A stretch of DNA of 64,000 nucleotides, taken from contig MU621105.1 of the NCBI GenBank assembly GCA_025399215.1, positions 1,112-65,111 of the forward strand. The letters are read 5' to 3'. Below are positions 12,372 through 23,442 of the stretch, one piece after another. A program made the translations under genes and the position numbers. The stretch comes from Globomyces pollinis-pini (taxonomy: Eukaryota; Chytridiomycota; Chytridiomycetes; Rhizophydiales; Globomycetaceae). Within the stretch, counting starts at the first letter, position 1. Each line of letters begins with the position of its first letter. The notes below the pieces were generated by a model. That model saw only the letters and a program-made list of their open reading frames with translations. It was not told the origin of the DNA and made no database searches.

Positions 12372-12891
12372 GTTGAAAATATACAAGTTACGGACAAACC
12401 ATTTTTAAAAACTTTTCTTCTTTAGAGAATATCAATGTGTATTATAGTTAGATACATTGCATATATTTCATATATATTCATGTTGGTATAGGGAAAGACT
12501 AAATATTGCACACATTGAAGGTTAAATTTAGTCTTGGTAAATTAAATTGTATTTCTAGTCTATTTACAATGAAAGAACAGTTTCGAATAGTGTAGTGATT
12601 ATTTTTTAATCAACATAATAACGTGCTAAGTCGTATACAATAGTAAACACAGATAACAAAATTATCAACACCTTCCACGTGTTCTTCCATTGAAGCTTTG
12701 GAGATAGAACAAGCAGCTACTATTGAGTTACCTTGGAAGAAAAAGGAACCGATAAGGAGCATCTACCGTTTGCGTGTTGGACCAGTTAAGCTTATTGAAA
12801 CATATACCGTGTTCATGAAACCAATCTTTTTTTCCATGAAACTACTGATAATGATATTTAATATTTACAGGGTTCTTTTGAATTTTTTATT
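12372..12891. other. Intergenic between divergent TOP3A and F-box-like gene
   Basis: 520 bp AT-rich region serving as promoter space for both divergent genes. An open frame at 12698-12922 lacks an ATG near its start and shows no motif; not accepted as a gene. Confidence 0.35.
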
Positions 12892-13939
12892 ATGCCATTA
12901 TTCGATTTACCAAATGAATTGATGGAAATGGTGGTATATCACCTAGATTTCCTAGAATATCAAGCATTACACCAGTCATCTCGAAAATCAAGGCTATGGA
13001 AATTACCTACACTCTCATGGGAATCATTCTCTGACGAAAATACTGGTGATTTGAAGTTAGAATCCTCTGGTCGACGTATTGTTCGATTATCGTATGACGA
13101 TTTGCCAACTTCACACGATCTTTCAATTCCTGATTTATTCAAATTGGATTTAAAATTCATGAATGGCGATCGTCTAATAACATTGCTGGATAGAAAGTAC
13201 TATGGATTAACTCTCAAGCTTTATCAGGCGATTCAATACAAATTAACTTTACCACAGAAACAAACTTTACTATTACAGTCCATTAATCATGGATTCTACC
13301 CGCTTCTAGAGAAAATCTTGCAAGAGAATTCATTGGATCTGAACAAAACGACGAATCCATACAATAGGTATAACTCCTATCGACACAAAGATGTGTGTGA
13401 CATTGAATACCTCATAAATGTTCGTGCCATGGCTAAAGAAACCCCCGAAAACAATCAATTAAAGTATCTTTCAAAAGATGATTTACTTTGCCATATGCTT
13501 TTGCTCCAACATCCAGACTTCAATCCAAAAAACTATGATGAAATAGCCCAAAGAGCATTTCAATGGGTTGGATACCATGATCAGTATGATTCTCTGAAAC
13601 AGCTCTTGTCCAAAACAAAATTCATTGAAATGGACTCGCAACATTTCTACTGGGTATTTCAGATGGTATTTTAAACATGATTTAACTGTATAGGTATTGG
13701 TCCAATCTATTTCAAATGATAAATGCGAAATTGTCCAATTATTGTTGTCGCATGAGTTAGCTGATCCATCATTTGAAGAATACAAATGTATCAAATATGC
13801 AGCAAAAGATAGAAAAGATGCATTGCTCCTCGCACTCCTAAAGCATCCCAAAACAGATCTGATTGACCTTGAAGAAGAATTAGAGACTTGGGAAAATGCT
13901 GAGAGTGCTTTAGTGAAGCAAACTTTACTTCTAATCTGA
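12892..13939 (+). CDS. F-box-like protein of unknown target
   Basis: 339 residues after removal of one 28-nt intron (13666-13693), which is in phase and carries two stops. The first 45 residues (LPNELMEMVVYHLDFLEYQALHQ) resemble the LPxEL start of F-box domains, which dock on Skp1 in SCF ubiquitin ligases. The remainder has helical repeat-like units (LLLQSINHGFYPLLEKIL, LLLSHELADPSFEEYKCIKYAA, LLLALLKHPKTDLI) reminiscent of degenerate ankyrin repeats in fungal F-box/ankyrin proteins. The assignment rests on the N-terminal motif only; no substrate can be inferred. Confidence 0.6.
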
Positions 13940-14024
13940 ACAAGTTCTTTAACATACGAAGACTCCATAGAGTGGCATAAATTGATATGATATCTAAATA
14001 AAACTATAATATTTGATTTGATTC

Positions 14025-15285
14025 ATGTCTGATGGTGATTTCATTGTCGGAGTTATGGTTGAAATTCATCAAAGATCCAGTATTCTCCTGCTTTTCATAA
14101 TGCATATCCAATCAGCCAATATTAATTATATTGGCTCCATTCATCGTTCTATTCAGATACCTGCTGTGACAATACCATCAACTTGGCCAACATCTGACCA
14201 AACCAAACATATCAGCTCAAACTTTCTAACTGATCCATTAGTAGTCAATGCATATGAATATGTCAAAACAATGGTTCCTTCAACATTACTGTCTATTCCT
14301 CCATCAAAACATATCATAGGTAACTTTTTTCAATCTAAATTTTTAGATAACCAGGTCATTTATACAGGGGATAAATGGAAGGCCTGCTACTCGCCTGCCA
14401 CTGGATGCACTAGAAATGATAGTCAATATTTCAAAGCTGATATTTCGACTTGTCCACAACAAAATGATTGGGGGTTAACTTATGGTACACTGTATTTCAC
14501 TCATCATAGACGATGGTCCAACGGTGGAGGAAAAGGGATTCAGTACTGTGAACATCAAGAATGAATTAAAGCTGAAGGATATCCGAGCTACCTTTTTTGT
14601 GATAGGTGCGAATATAATTCGTAATCCACAACTACTGATTGAACTATACAACGATAAACATCAGATTGGATTACATACTTGGACTCATCATCCATTGACG
14701 ACGCTAAAGAATGAAGAGATTGTAGCGGAAATCAAGTACACTGAAGCATTAATTTACAAAAACCTGGGTGTTATACCAACGTTTCTACGGCCACCATAGT
14801 AAAAATTACGATTTTTAATAGTCAGTGGTGATATTGATGATAGAGTACGGGCAATTGTATCGGCCCTTGGTTACCGGAATGTACTATGGACAGATCCAGC
14901 CCCACTTCGCGATAGCAAAGATGGAGCACAGCAAAGCACCTCAACTAAATCGCTGCAATCTATGATAAAGACAATTCAAAGCTGGTTCTATCCTCAAAAG
15001 GGATTCATTTCATTACAGCATGATGTGAATAATTTTACCAGTTACATTGCAGTTAAAGTACTGCAGAGTATATCTACGACTAACTTTCCGTTAAAGCCCC
15101 AACCAGTTGGAAGTTGTCTAGGACTTCCTGAGGCTCAGTGGTATCGTTCCAACAGCAATATCATAGTTAGTCAACCCCCACCAACCACCACTATGGGGCA
15201 CAGTGCTAATTATACAAGCTCTTCAATGGCAAATATCTATGTGGGATATTTAGGATTACTTACTATCCTGTTTACCTTTATATAA
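14025..15285 (+). CDS. Chitin deacetylase 1 (carbohydrate esterase family 4), GPI-type
   Basis: Removes N-acetyl groups from chitin to give chitosan at the cell surface. Three introns (about 27, 25 and 27 nt) restore one frame of 393 residues. CE4 motifs are complete: TYDDGP (metal and catalytic Asp), HTWTHHP (metal His pair), RPPYGDIDDRVR, LWTDPAP and ISLQHD. A hydrophobic N-terminal stretch (SSILLLFIMHIQSA) can act as signal peptide, possibly from the internal Met at 14055. The C-terminus ends in a hydrophobic tail (VGYLGLLTILFTFI) typical of GPI attachment. It sits 340 bp upstream of a second copy that shares all three intron positions, so the two are tandem duplicates. Confidence 0.93.
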
Positions 15286-15624
15286 ACTTGAACAATAAAT
15301 GATTATTAACTCATAAAACTTCTTCGATTGATTACAAGGGGCGATATTGACTGCATCATGGCTCCAATCTTTTGAGGTCTCAATTTCCCAACCTGGATTA
15401 CAGGATAAAACTATGAACTTCAAATATTTACGTAACTGATGTTTGGTAGTACAACGAAGGGAGCACAATTAGATTGAAAAAAACTCTTTCCATCAAATAG
15501 TTACTTCATAGATCTCGATCCTTGTATTCATATTCAGTTGAATATGGAATATCAAATGTGACAATCGGAGTTTCGCGTCTGTTTATAAAGGCTGAAAGTC
15601 TGATCAATCTCCCAAATACAATCC
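15286..15624. other. Spacer between tandem chitin deacetylases
   Basis: 339 bp; terminator of copy 1 and promoter of copy 2 expected. No gene supported. A short reverse-strand ORF (15256-15468) is not convincing. Confidence 0.35.
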
Positions 15625-16821
15625 ATGTATATCACATCTATTACTAGATCAACGGGATCCCCATCACAGCCAATGCTAAGTTATCCACCACCGATGCCAA
15701 AAAATTGGCCTGTTTTAAATCAGTTGGTCAAAATAGATGGGGATTTTTTAAAAGACCCACTTATCACCGAAGCGATGACGTATATTCAATCAGTTGTACC
15801 TCAATCTTTATTGTCAATACCACCATCTACACAGATCTTGGGTATACTCGTTTGTGTGACTTATCCTAGGGAATAACGTTCGATATAATTCAGACCCTAT
15901 AAAGAATTGTTACTGGCCAGCAAGTGGATGCACTAGACTAGCGGATACAGAATTCTATAAGGCAGATTACGTAAAGTGCCCGAACGATAACGATTGGGGA
16001 TTAACTTATGGTAAGCGTGACAGAATGAGATTTATAGTTTAGATGACGGTCCCAGTTTAGCTACTGGTAATTCGTCATTTGACACAAGCAAGATAGTCAC
16101 CGCTTTAAGTAAACAAAACTTGAAGGCAACATTTTTTGTAGTTGGTATTAATACTATGATCAACCAGAAAGAATTACAAGCAACCAAACTAATAGGACAT
16201 CAAATTGGTCATCATACCTGGTCCCACCACCCACTAACCAGTTTAACCAATGAGCAAATCGTCGCCGAGATAAAATATACAGAAGCCATTATTTACAAAA
16301 CTATTGGTGTTGTTCCTAGACACTTCCGACCACCATAGTAATCATATTAAATTAACAATAGTGGAGATGTTGATGATAGAGTGCGAGCGATAGTCACTGC
16401 TTTAGGGTATAGAAACATTTTTTGGACCACCACAGCTCCTCAAATCCGTGATAGTAAAGATACAGTACCACCCAATCGGACAGAATCTGCAATCACTTTT
16501 GTCCAAAATAATGTACTCTCCTGGTTATATCCTCAACCTGGTTTCATATCATTACAACATGATATCAACACATTCACATCCAAGGTTGCTGTAAAGGTGT
16601 TGGAAAAGATACCTTCAAATAGTGTGTTAAAATTGCAGCCAGTTGGAAGTTGTTTGGGATTGGCTGAGAAGGATTGGTATGTTAATGAAGACGCGATTTC
16701 CAAACCACCCTACAAGTCAGCTAATGCTGTCCAACCTAATAAGAACACTAGCGGTTCTTTGAAGCAGACAGAACCTCATCTACACTTGATGACTATGTTG
16801 CTTATGGTTTTATGGATTTAG
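15625..16821 (+). CDS. Chitin deacetylase 2 (carbohydrate esterase family 4), GPI-type
   Basis: 370 residues once introns of 28 (15842-15869), 32 and 24 nt are removed. The 24-nt intron splits the RPPY-GD motif and is among the shortest in the window. CE4 motifs: TYDDGP, HTWSHHP, RPPYGDVDDRVR, WTTTAP (the fourth motif is altered compared with copy 1: no Asp after the Trp) and ISLQHD. The C-terminal tail (HLMTMLLMVLWI) is hydrophobic and could be a GPI signal. The annotated ATG gives MYITSITRSTGSPSQP without an obvious signal peptide, so a short upstream exon may be missing. Tandem partner of the gene ending at 15285. Confidence 0.9.
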
Positions 16822-16883
16822 TACGTTTGATTAATAAATGAAATATATGTTTTAAGTTCAGTGGTTGGATTTTTCCAAAAATA

Positions 16884-17773
16884 ATGGCTCATGTTTTAAT
16901 TACCGGAGCATCTGGAGGAGTGGGAGTTAATTGTGCATATCATTTTATCCGTAATTAACCAATTGATTAATGAATAAGAAAAGGGATATAAAGTCACATT
17001 ACATTACAATTCAAATCCATCAACTTTATTACCATTATTAAAGCAATACCCCGGTCAAGTGGTTTTAACTCAAGCATCTGTAACTAATGAACAGCAAGTT
17101 ATGGATGTGTTTGGTCAAGCAATCTCCAGATTTGGACCAGTCGAAATTTTGATTGTTTGCCATGGTGTATGGCCATCTGATGATGTTTTGGTTAAAGATA
17201 TGGAATACTCTAGGTGGAAATCTACAATGGCAATCAATTTGAATGGAACATTTCTATTCATTAAACATTATTGTCAACAATTGGATAAATTTAAAACTTC
17301 AATTGAAAATCCAAGTATTGTTTTGATTGGGTATAGCATGTATACTATTAATTATTTAGATCTACTGCTGGTAAATTTGGGGAAGCATTCCATACTGATT
17401 ATTCATGTTCAAAAACTGCAATGATGTATGGAATGATTAGTTCTTTGAAGAATGAGTTGGTCAAAATCCATAAGAAAGCGAGAATCAACACTGTTGCACC
17501 AGGTTGGATCCGAACGCCAATGGCTGAGAGAGCAATGAATGATCCACAGTTGCTTTACCAGGCTTTAGCATCGACGCCATTGAGAAAGGTATCAGAACCA
17601 GAAGATATAACGAAAGGTAATTATTCTCATCCTTCTCTGATTCACTAGCAATCATGTTTTTAGCTGATAGTACTCTGAGTGGAAATATTACTGGTGTTTG
17701 TTTAGATGTAAATGGAGGAATGGAAGGAAGACTATTGAATTCGTTGAATGATTTCAATAAAGCAAACTTGTGA
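16884..17773 (+). CDS. Short-chain dehydrogenase/reductase (FabG-like)
   Basis: NAD(P)-dependent oxidoreductase of the classical SDR type, 266 residues after removing introns of 28, 29 and 32 nt. Visible motifs: TGASGGVG nucleotide-binding loop at the N-terminus, CHGVWPS in place of the usual NNAG stretch, Tyr and Lys of the active site in DYSCSK, NTVAPGWIRTPM after strand six, and the end DVNGGMEGR. The product resembles 3-oxoacyl-ACP reductases, but substrate cannot be told from sequence. It starts only 62 bp after the chitin deacetylase stop, showing how tight spacing is here. Confidence 0.88.
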
Positions 17774-17858
17774 AGATCATCTATATCTATCGATTTTACA
17801 TTCAATCTCATGCTAAAATGTTAAAATACCAATCAATTCAATGATCTATTATATTCAA

Positions 17859-18854
<996 letters not shown>

Positions 18855-19476
18855 TTAAGGAAGGGTAAAAGTTGTAAAGTTAAGTTTATGTATTCAATTA
18901 TTCAGAAGAATGGCACTCAACAGTGAATAATTTGATAGACCAATAGCTAGCATTCAATTGCCAGTGTGGTATATATATATGTATGGCATTGAACACTAAC
19001 CAGCTTGTCTTCTATAACATACCGTTACCTTCCATAGATAAATGTGATATGATAAAAACACAAGATCTTTCTTTGTTCTTCAAACAAACACAAAGGTATA
19101 TCACAAGGTATTGGAAAGTAAAGCCTTGAGCATTTTGTCCAACAACACAGTGAAAAAAATACAGATGGATGGATAAAACCACATGAATTTAATTAATCAG
19201 TTTCACAAAACCCCTTTGAACTCGCCTGACCTTGAAAATCATGCATATTAAATCCCTTTCCTTGCAGCAATGCACAGGTTGGTAAAGGAAATGAAGAAAA
19301 GTACCGCAATATGACATACTACTTGGTTCAGTCCACGTTTCCGGTATGGAAGAACGTGGTGGTTCAAGAGAGAAAAAAAATGAAGTCGGAACACATGATT
19401 GTCCCAATTGGGAATCATTCGTTCCTCCCAAAAAGCACCTTATTTAAACTCAACGTGATTCAAAAAAAATGTTAGA
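18855..19476. other. Intergenic upstream of the acid phosphatase cluster
   Basis: 622 bp between the divergent thioesterase and acid phosphatase genes. A TATA-like run (TATATATATGTATGG) occurs near 18971. A reverse ORF at 19189-19431 has no motif and is not accepted. Confidence 0.4.
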
Positions 19477-20316
19477 ATGTTGTCAAATTTGCTATTAGCT
19501 ACACTTGCTTGTGCTCTTCCTCAGCCTGCAGCTGATGCTCCATTCGATAGATTTTTCGTTATTACGTTTGAAAACACAAACTATGCTGATGTTCTTGCAG
19601 ACCCTTACTTTGGTAAAGATCTTGTCCCTAAAGGTCGTCTATTGACAAACTATCACGGTGTCACTCACCCTTCTCAACCAAACTATATATCAATGACTTC
19701 TAACAGTGTTTGGGGTACTTGGTTAGACTTTCAATCAAATATTAACCGTGAAAATATCGTTGATACTCTAGAAGGTGCTGGTAAATCATGGGTATCTCTT
19801 CAACAAGGATACCCAAAAGACAAAGGCTGTTTTACTGGAAACCAATTTCCATATGTCCGTAAACACAATCCATTTATGTCTTACAACAACATTCGCAACA
19901 ATCCAGCACGTTGTAAAAATATTGTGAATGCTGACCAACTCTACGTTGATATTGAAAAGAAACAGCTTGCTGATTATGTTTTCTATACACCAGATATGAA
20001 TAACGATGGTCATGATACCTCTCTTGAATTTTCTTCGAAATGGTTGAAAGGATTCCTTGATCCTCTTTTGGCTAACCCTTATTTTGCAAGAACTCTGTTT
20101 GTGATTACTTTTGATGAAAACAAAGCTACCCTAGGTGTAATAGAGTTTGGTGGTAATCATATCTACACACTCTTGATTGGATCTGGAGTCAAAGCAGGAA
20201 CTACCGATGATACTTACTATGAACACTATAGTCAAATTTCCACATTGGAAAAAGCATGGGGATTAAAACCATTAGGAGGAAATGTTAACAAAGCTACCCC
20301 ATTTAAATTGGCTTAA
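19477..20316 (+). CDS. Secreted acid phosphatase / phosphoesterase, copy 1
   Basis: 279 residues, intronless. Signal peptide MLSNLLLATLACALPQ, then the fungal acid-phosphatase (phosphoesterase family, Pfam PF04185) pattern: FFVITFENTNY with the likely Thr nucleophile and metal site, THPSQPNYI, YVRKHNPF, NNDGHDT metal-binding loop, and LFVITFDEN. The family releases phosphate from organic esters outside the cell; some members act on phospholipid headgroups. First of three tandem copies. Intergenic spacers are 0.6-0.75 kb, so each copy probably has its own promoter rather than sharing a transcript. Confidence 0.9.
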   Translation: MLSNLLLATLACALPQPAADAPFDRFFVITFENTNYADVLADPYFGKDLVPKGRLLTNYHGVTHPSQPNYISMTSNSVWGTWLDFQSNINRENIVDTLEGAGKSWVSLQQGYPKDKGCFTGNQFPYVRKHNPFMSYNNIRNNPARCKNIVNADQLYVDIEKKQLADYVFYTPDMNNDGHDTSLEFSSKWLKGFLDPLLANPYFARTLFVITFDENKATLGVIEFGGNHIYTLLIGSGVKAGTTDDTYYEHYSQISTLEKAWGLKPLGGNVNKATPFKLA

Positions 20317-21069
20317 TTGTTGTTTCTAATAAAGTATTCCCGTCTACTTGTGGCAATATACCTAATTGATTTTTGAACCGAGTTTGAATTAGTGAATGGC
20401 TTCTATAGAATCCATATCATACTCATTTAGAGTGTTATGATGTTAATGGTTGTATCCATTAGGTTGAATCATTGTTGTAGTCAAATAATACGGAATATTG
20501 GTAACAGGATTGGGCGATAATGGCATTTTAGAATGACTTGCTTAATCCAAGGATTCATCAAATTTATTGAAAAGACAGGCAGAATTATATGCCAATGGAT
20601 AATGCACAAAGTGTGTTATGCAAATCAGATCTGATAGATAAATTTCACTATGTCGTACAATACCTTGTCTTGAACCAATGTTCAAAAGCGTTATTCATTT
20701 CTATCTCGTCATTAGTCATTGAACAATCGAATTATGATGAATCAATTGCTACTGTTCTTATATTTCAGCATGATTCCTGTTCACACCATTCATCTTGAAC
20801 AGACAACGATTTCATTCACAGTCATCATCTCATGAAACACCATCAGCTGTCGAACTGGTTACTCTTTATCGATTACTGTTCAGTATTGGTCGATATCAAA
20901 GTTGCAGATAATCAAATATATAATCACGTTTAGAGGTAAAATTGGGCAGGTTGTTTCATAATCATGTCTGATGATCCAAAACGATTCCCTTTCGGTAACG
21001 TAATACACATGAAAAAATGAAATATAAATGAAATGAATACTGCAAAGAAGATCTCAAAATATTATAAGA
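20317..21069. other. Spacer between acid phosphatase copies 1 and 2
   Basis: 753 bp AT-rich; the only ORF (20589-20798) lacks motifs. Nothing supported beyond expected 3' and promoter sequence. Confidence 0.35.
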
Positions 21070-21909
21070 ATGAAATTACTGCAACTGGCACTTTTTGGAT
21101 TCGCGTGTGCACTACCACAACCATCTTCAGATAAACCTTTCGATAGATTCTTTGTAATCACCTTAGAAAATACCGATTATGAAGATGTTTTAGCAGATCC
21201 ATACTTTAAAAGTTTGGTTCCTAGAGGTCGTCTCTTGACCAATTCACACGGTGTTACCCATCCATCTCAGCCAAATTACATTACCATGACTTCCAATACC
21301 GCTTGGGGTACTTTCTTCAACTTCAAAGCCAACTTTGACCGTGAAAATATTGCTGATACTCTAGAAGGTGCTGGTAAGACTTGGGTGTCCATGCAAGAAA
21401 ATTACCCTAAAGATAAAGGTTGCTTTGCTGGAGATAGCTATCCATATGTGCGAAAACACAATCCATTCATGTCTTATAACAACATTCGTAACAATCCGGC
21501 ACGCTGTAAAAAGATTGTCAATGCTGACCAACTCTATGTTGATATTGAAAAGAAGCAACTTGCCGACTACGTATTCTATACTCCAAATATGCTAAATGAT
21601 GGACATGATACATCCATTCAATATGCGTCAAATTGGTTGAAAGGATTCCTTGAACCATTGCTTGCCAACCCATACTTTGATCGAACCTTATTTGTTATTA
21701 CTTTTGATGAAAGTGAAGCATTCTTGGGTGTGATTGATTTTGAAGGTAACCACATCTACACTTTATTGATTGGATCTGGAGTCAAGGCAGGAACCACTGA
21801 TGATACTTATTATGAACATTACAGTCAAATGGCACTTCTTGAAAAAGTATGGGGTTTAAAGTCTTTGGGGGGAAAAGTGAGCAAAGCGACTCCTTTCAAA
21901 CTAGCTTAA
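21070..21909 (+). CDS. Secreted acid phosphatase / phosphoesterase, copy 2
   Basis: 279 residues, intronless, same architecture as copy 1: signal peptide MKLLQLALFGFACALPQ, ENTDY, THPSQPNYI, YVRKHNPFMSYNNIRNNPAR, NDGHDT, VITFDES and the conserved LLIGSGVKAGTTDDTYYEHY block. It differs from copy 1 mainly in the first third and in the last 25 residues, while the centre is nearly identical. All candidate catalytic residues are kept, so it should be active. Confidence 0.9.
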   Translation: MKLLQLALFGFACALPQPSSDKPFDRFFVITLENTDYEDVLADPYFKSLVPRGRLLTNSHGVTHPSQPNYITMTSNTAWGTFFNFKANFDRENIADTLEGAGKTWVSMQENYPKDKGCFAGDSYPYVRKHNPFMSYNNIRNNPARCKKIVNADQLYVDIEKKQLADYVFYTPNMLNDGHDTSIQYASNWLKGFLEPLLANPYFDRTLFVITFDESEAFLGVIDFEGNHIYTLLIGSGVKAGTTDDTYYEHYSQMALLEKVWGLKSLGGKVSKATPFKLA

Positions 21910-22486
21910 ACGCTTGGTTAATAAAGATTTATCATATTACTCAACCGTCTTTTTTCTCTTTAATTCTAACTCGTGGTTGGGCTTCAAAACACCAGACAAA
22001 GGGACCATGTTCACGTTTCTCACACCACGATGGTGATCAACGAACGGGGTCTTCTAATTCAAGTATATTCGAAACTTGTAGGCTATTTGATCCAATGGAA
22101 TACACATGAGAGTTTAATCAATAATGATACTCTAGAGCAAATTATAAAGTTATCACCACCAATTTAGTTCTTTGAATAAACCACGTGAGTGCAATTCCTA
22201 GTTTGTATTTTTTTTTGGCGGATCCGACCTGGTGTAACACTCATGCCAAAGGATATCTACGAAACTTAACGTAGGGAATCGTACCAGCACTTTTTGAAGC
22301 CGAATCTATGGTTGTCATTGTCATTCAGGGAAAAGTCCTTTTCAATGTTATAACTATCGGCCGACCTTGTGTGATCAGGTCATTGATGTACTACAATGTG
22401 AGAACTGTAAGAGTACAATTAGTGGCATCTGCCAACGTCTGTAATATAAAAGGCACTGCATTGGTAAACCAAAAAATCCAAATCAA
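21910..22486. other. Spacer between acid phosphatase copies 2 and 3
   Basis: 577 bp, somewhat richer in G and C than other spacers. Short ORFs at 21973-22167 and 22308-22502 have no recognisable content. Nothing further seen. Confidence 0.35.
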
Positions 22487-23344
22487 ATGTTATCAATTTT
22501 AACTTGCGTTTTATATTTATCTACTGCGATTTTTGCTCTTCCAGCTGGTGAACCAAAGGCAGTAGCTCCCTTTGATCGATACTTTATTATCACGTTCGAA
22601 AATACAGACTATGAAGCTGCCATGAAGACACAATACTTTGGTAAAGATCTTCCAGCAAAAGGGCGATTGTTGACAAACTTTCGTGGGGTAACTCATCCGT
22701 CCCAAGGAAACTATGTAGCGATGGTATCTGGGAGTACCAAGGGAGTCTTTCTCGACACAAATGCCGACCTTGATCGCGAGAGTATTGTTGATCGTCTTGA
22801 AAAGGCTGGTAAGAGTTGGGTATCTATGCAACAAGATTACCCAAAGGATAAAGGTTGCTTTAGTGGTAGTCAACATCCTTATGTACGTAAGCATAATCCA
22901 TTCATCTCGTTCAACAACATTCGTAACAATCCAGCACGCTGCAGCAAGATTGTCAATGCTGATCAACTCTATGTTGATATTGAAAAGAAGCAACTTGCTG
23001 ATTATGTATTCTACACGCCAAATATGGATAATGATGGCCATGACACAAACGTTCAATATTCCGCTGATTGGTTAAAGGGTTTCCTTGAACCTCTCCTTGC
23101 CAATCCATACTTTTCAAGAACTCTGTTTGTGATTACATTTGACGAGAATGCAGCTTTTGCTGGTGTCATTGACTTTAAGAAAAACTTGATCTACACATTG
23201 TTGATTGGTTCTGGTGTCACTGCAGGGACGAAGGATAATACCTATTACAACCATTACAACCAATTGGCTACTATTGAAAAAGTTTGGGGATTGGGTCCTA
23301 TCTCGGATGAAGACAGAAAAGCAGCTCCTATCACATTGGCTTGA
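22487..23344 (+). CDS. Secreted acid phosphatase / phosphoesterase, copy 3
   Basis: 285 residues, intronless and the most divergent copy. Signal peptide MLSILTCVLYLSTAIFALP; motifs ENTDYEAAM, THPSQGNYVAM (Pro to Gly change in HPSQPNY), YVRKHNPFISFNNIRNNPAR, NDGHDT and VITFDEN. The central block from YVRKHNPF to NDGHDT is close to identical to copies 1 and 2 at both protein and DNA level, while the ends differ. This suggests gene conversion or strong constraint. Same predicted role as the other copies. Confidence 0.9.
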   Translation: MLSILTCVLYLSTAIFALPAGEPKAVAPFDRYFIITFENTDYEAAMKTQYFGKDLPAKGRLLTNFRGVTHPSQGNYVAMVSGSTKGVFLDTNADLDRESIVDRLEKAGKSWVSMQQDYPKDKGCFSGSQHPYVRKHNPFISFNNIRNNPARCSKIVNADQLYVDIEKKQLADYVFYTPNMDNDGHDTNVQYSADWLKGFLEPLLANPYFSRTLFVITFDENAAFAGVIDFKKNLIYTLLIGSGVTAGTKDNTYYNHYNQLATIEKVWGLGPISDEDRKAAPITLA

Positions 23345-23442
23345 ACTGTGCAGGAAGAATTTATCTAATAAAGCTTCAAGTGCTGGTCATACTTGATTTT
23401 AATTTTTGCACTTTAAGAACGCGTCTTTCTTAATTTTACATA

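Noticed and set aside
12698..12922. ORF upstream of the F-box-like gene
   Set aside because: No true ATG at its start, overlaps the real start at 12892 and has no similarity.
13483..13968. Minus-strand 161-codon ORF across the F-box-like gene
   Set aside because: Antisense to the real gene and spans its intron.
14465..14825. Stop codons in chitin deacetylases taken as pseudogene marks
   Set aside because: All stops fall inside 24-32 nt GT-AG introns at conserved positions; full CE4 motifs and divisible lengths show intact genes.
22517..23056. Minus-strand 179-codon ORF over acid phosphatase copy 3
   Set aside because: Shadow of the strongly coding plus strand; similar shadows appear over copies 1 and 2.
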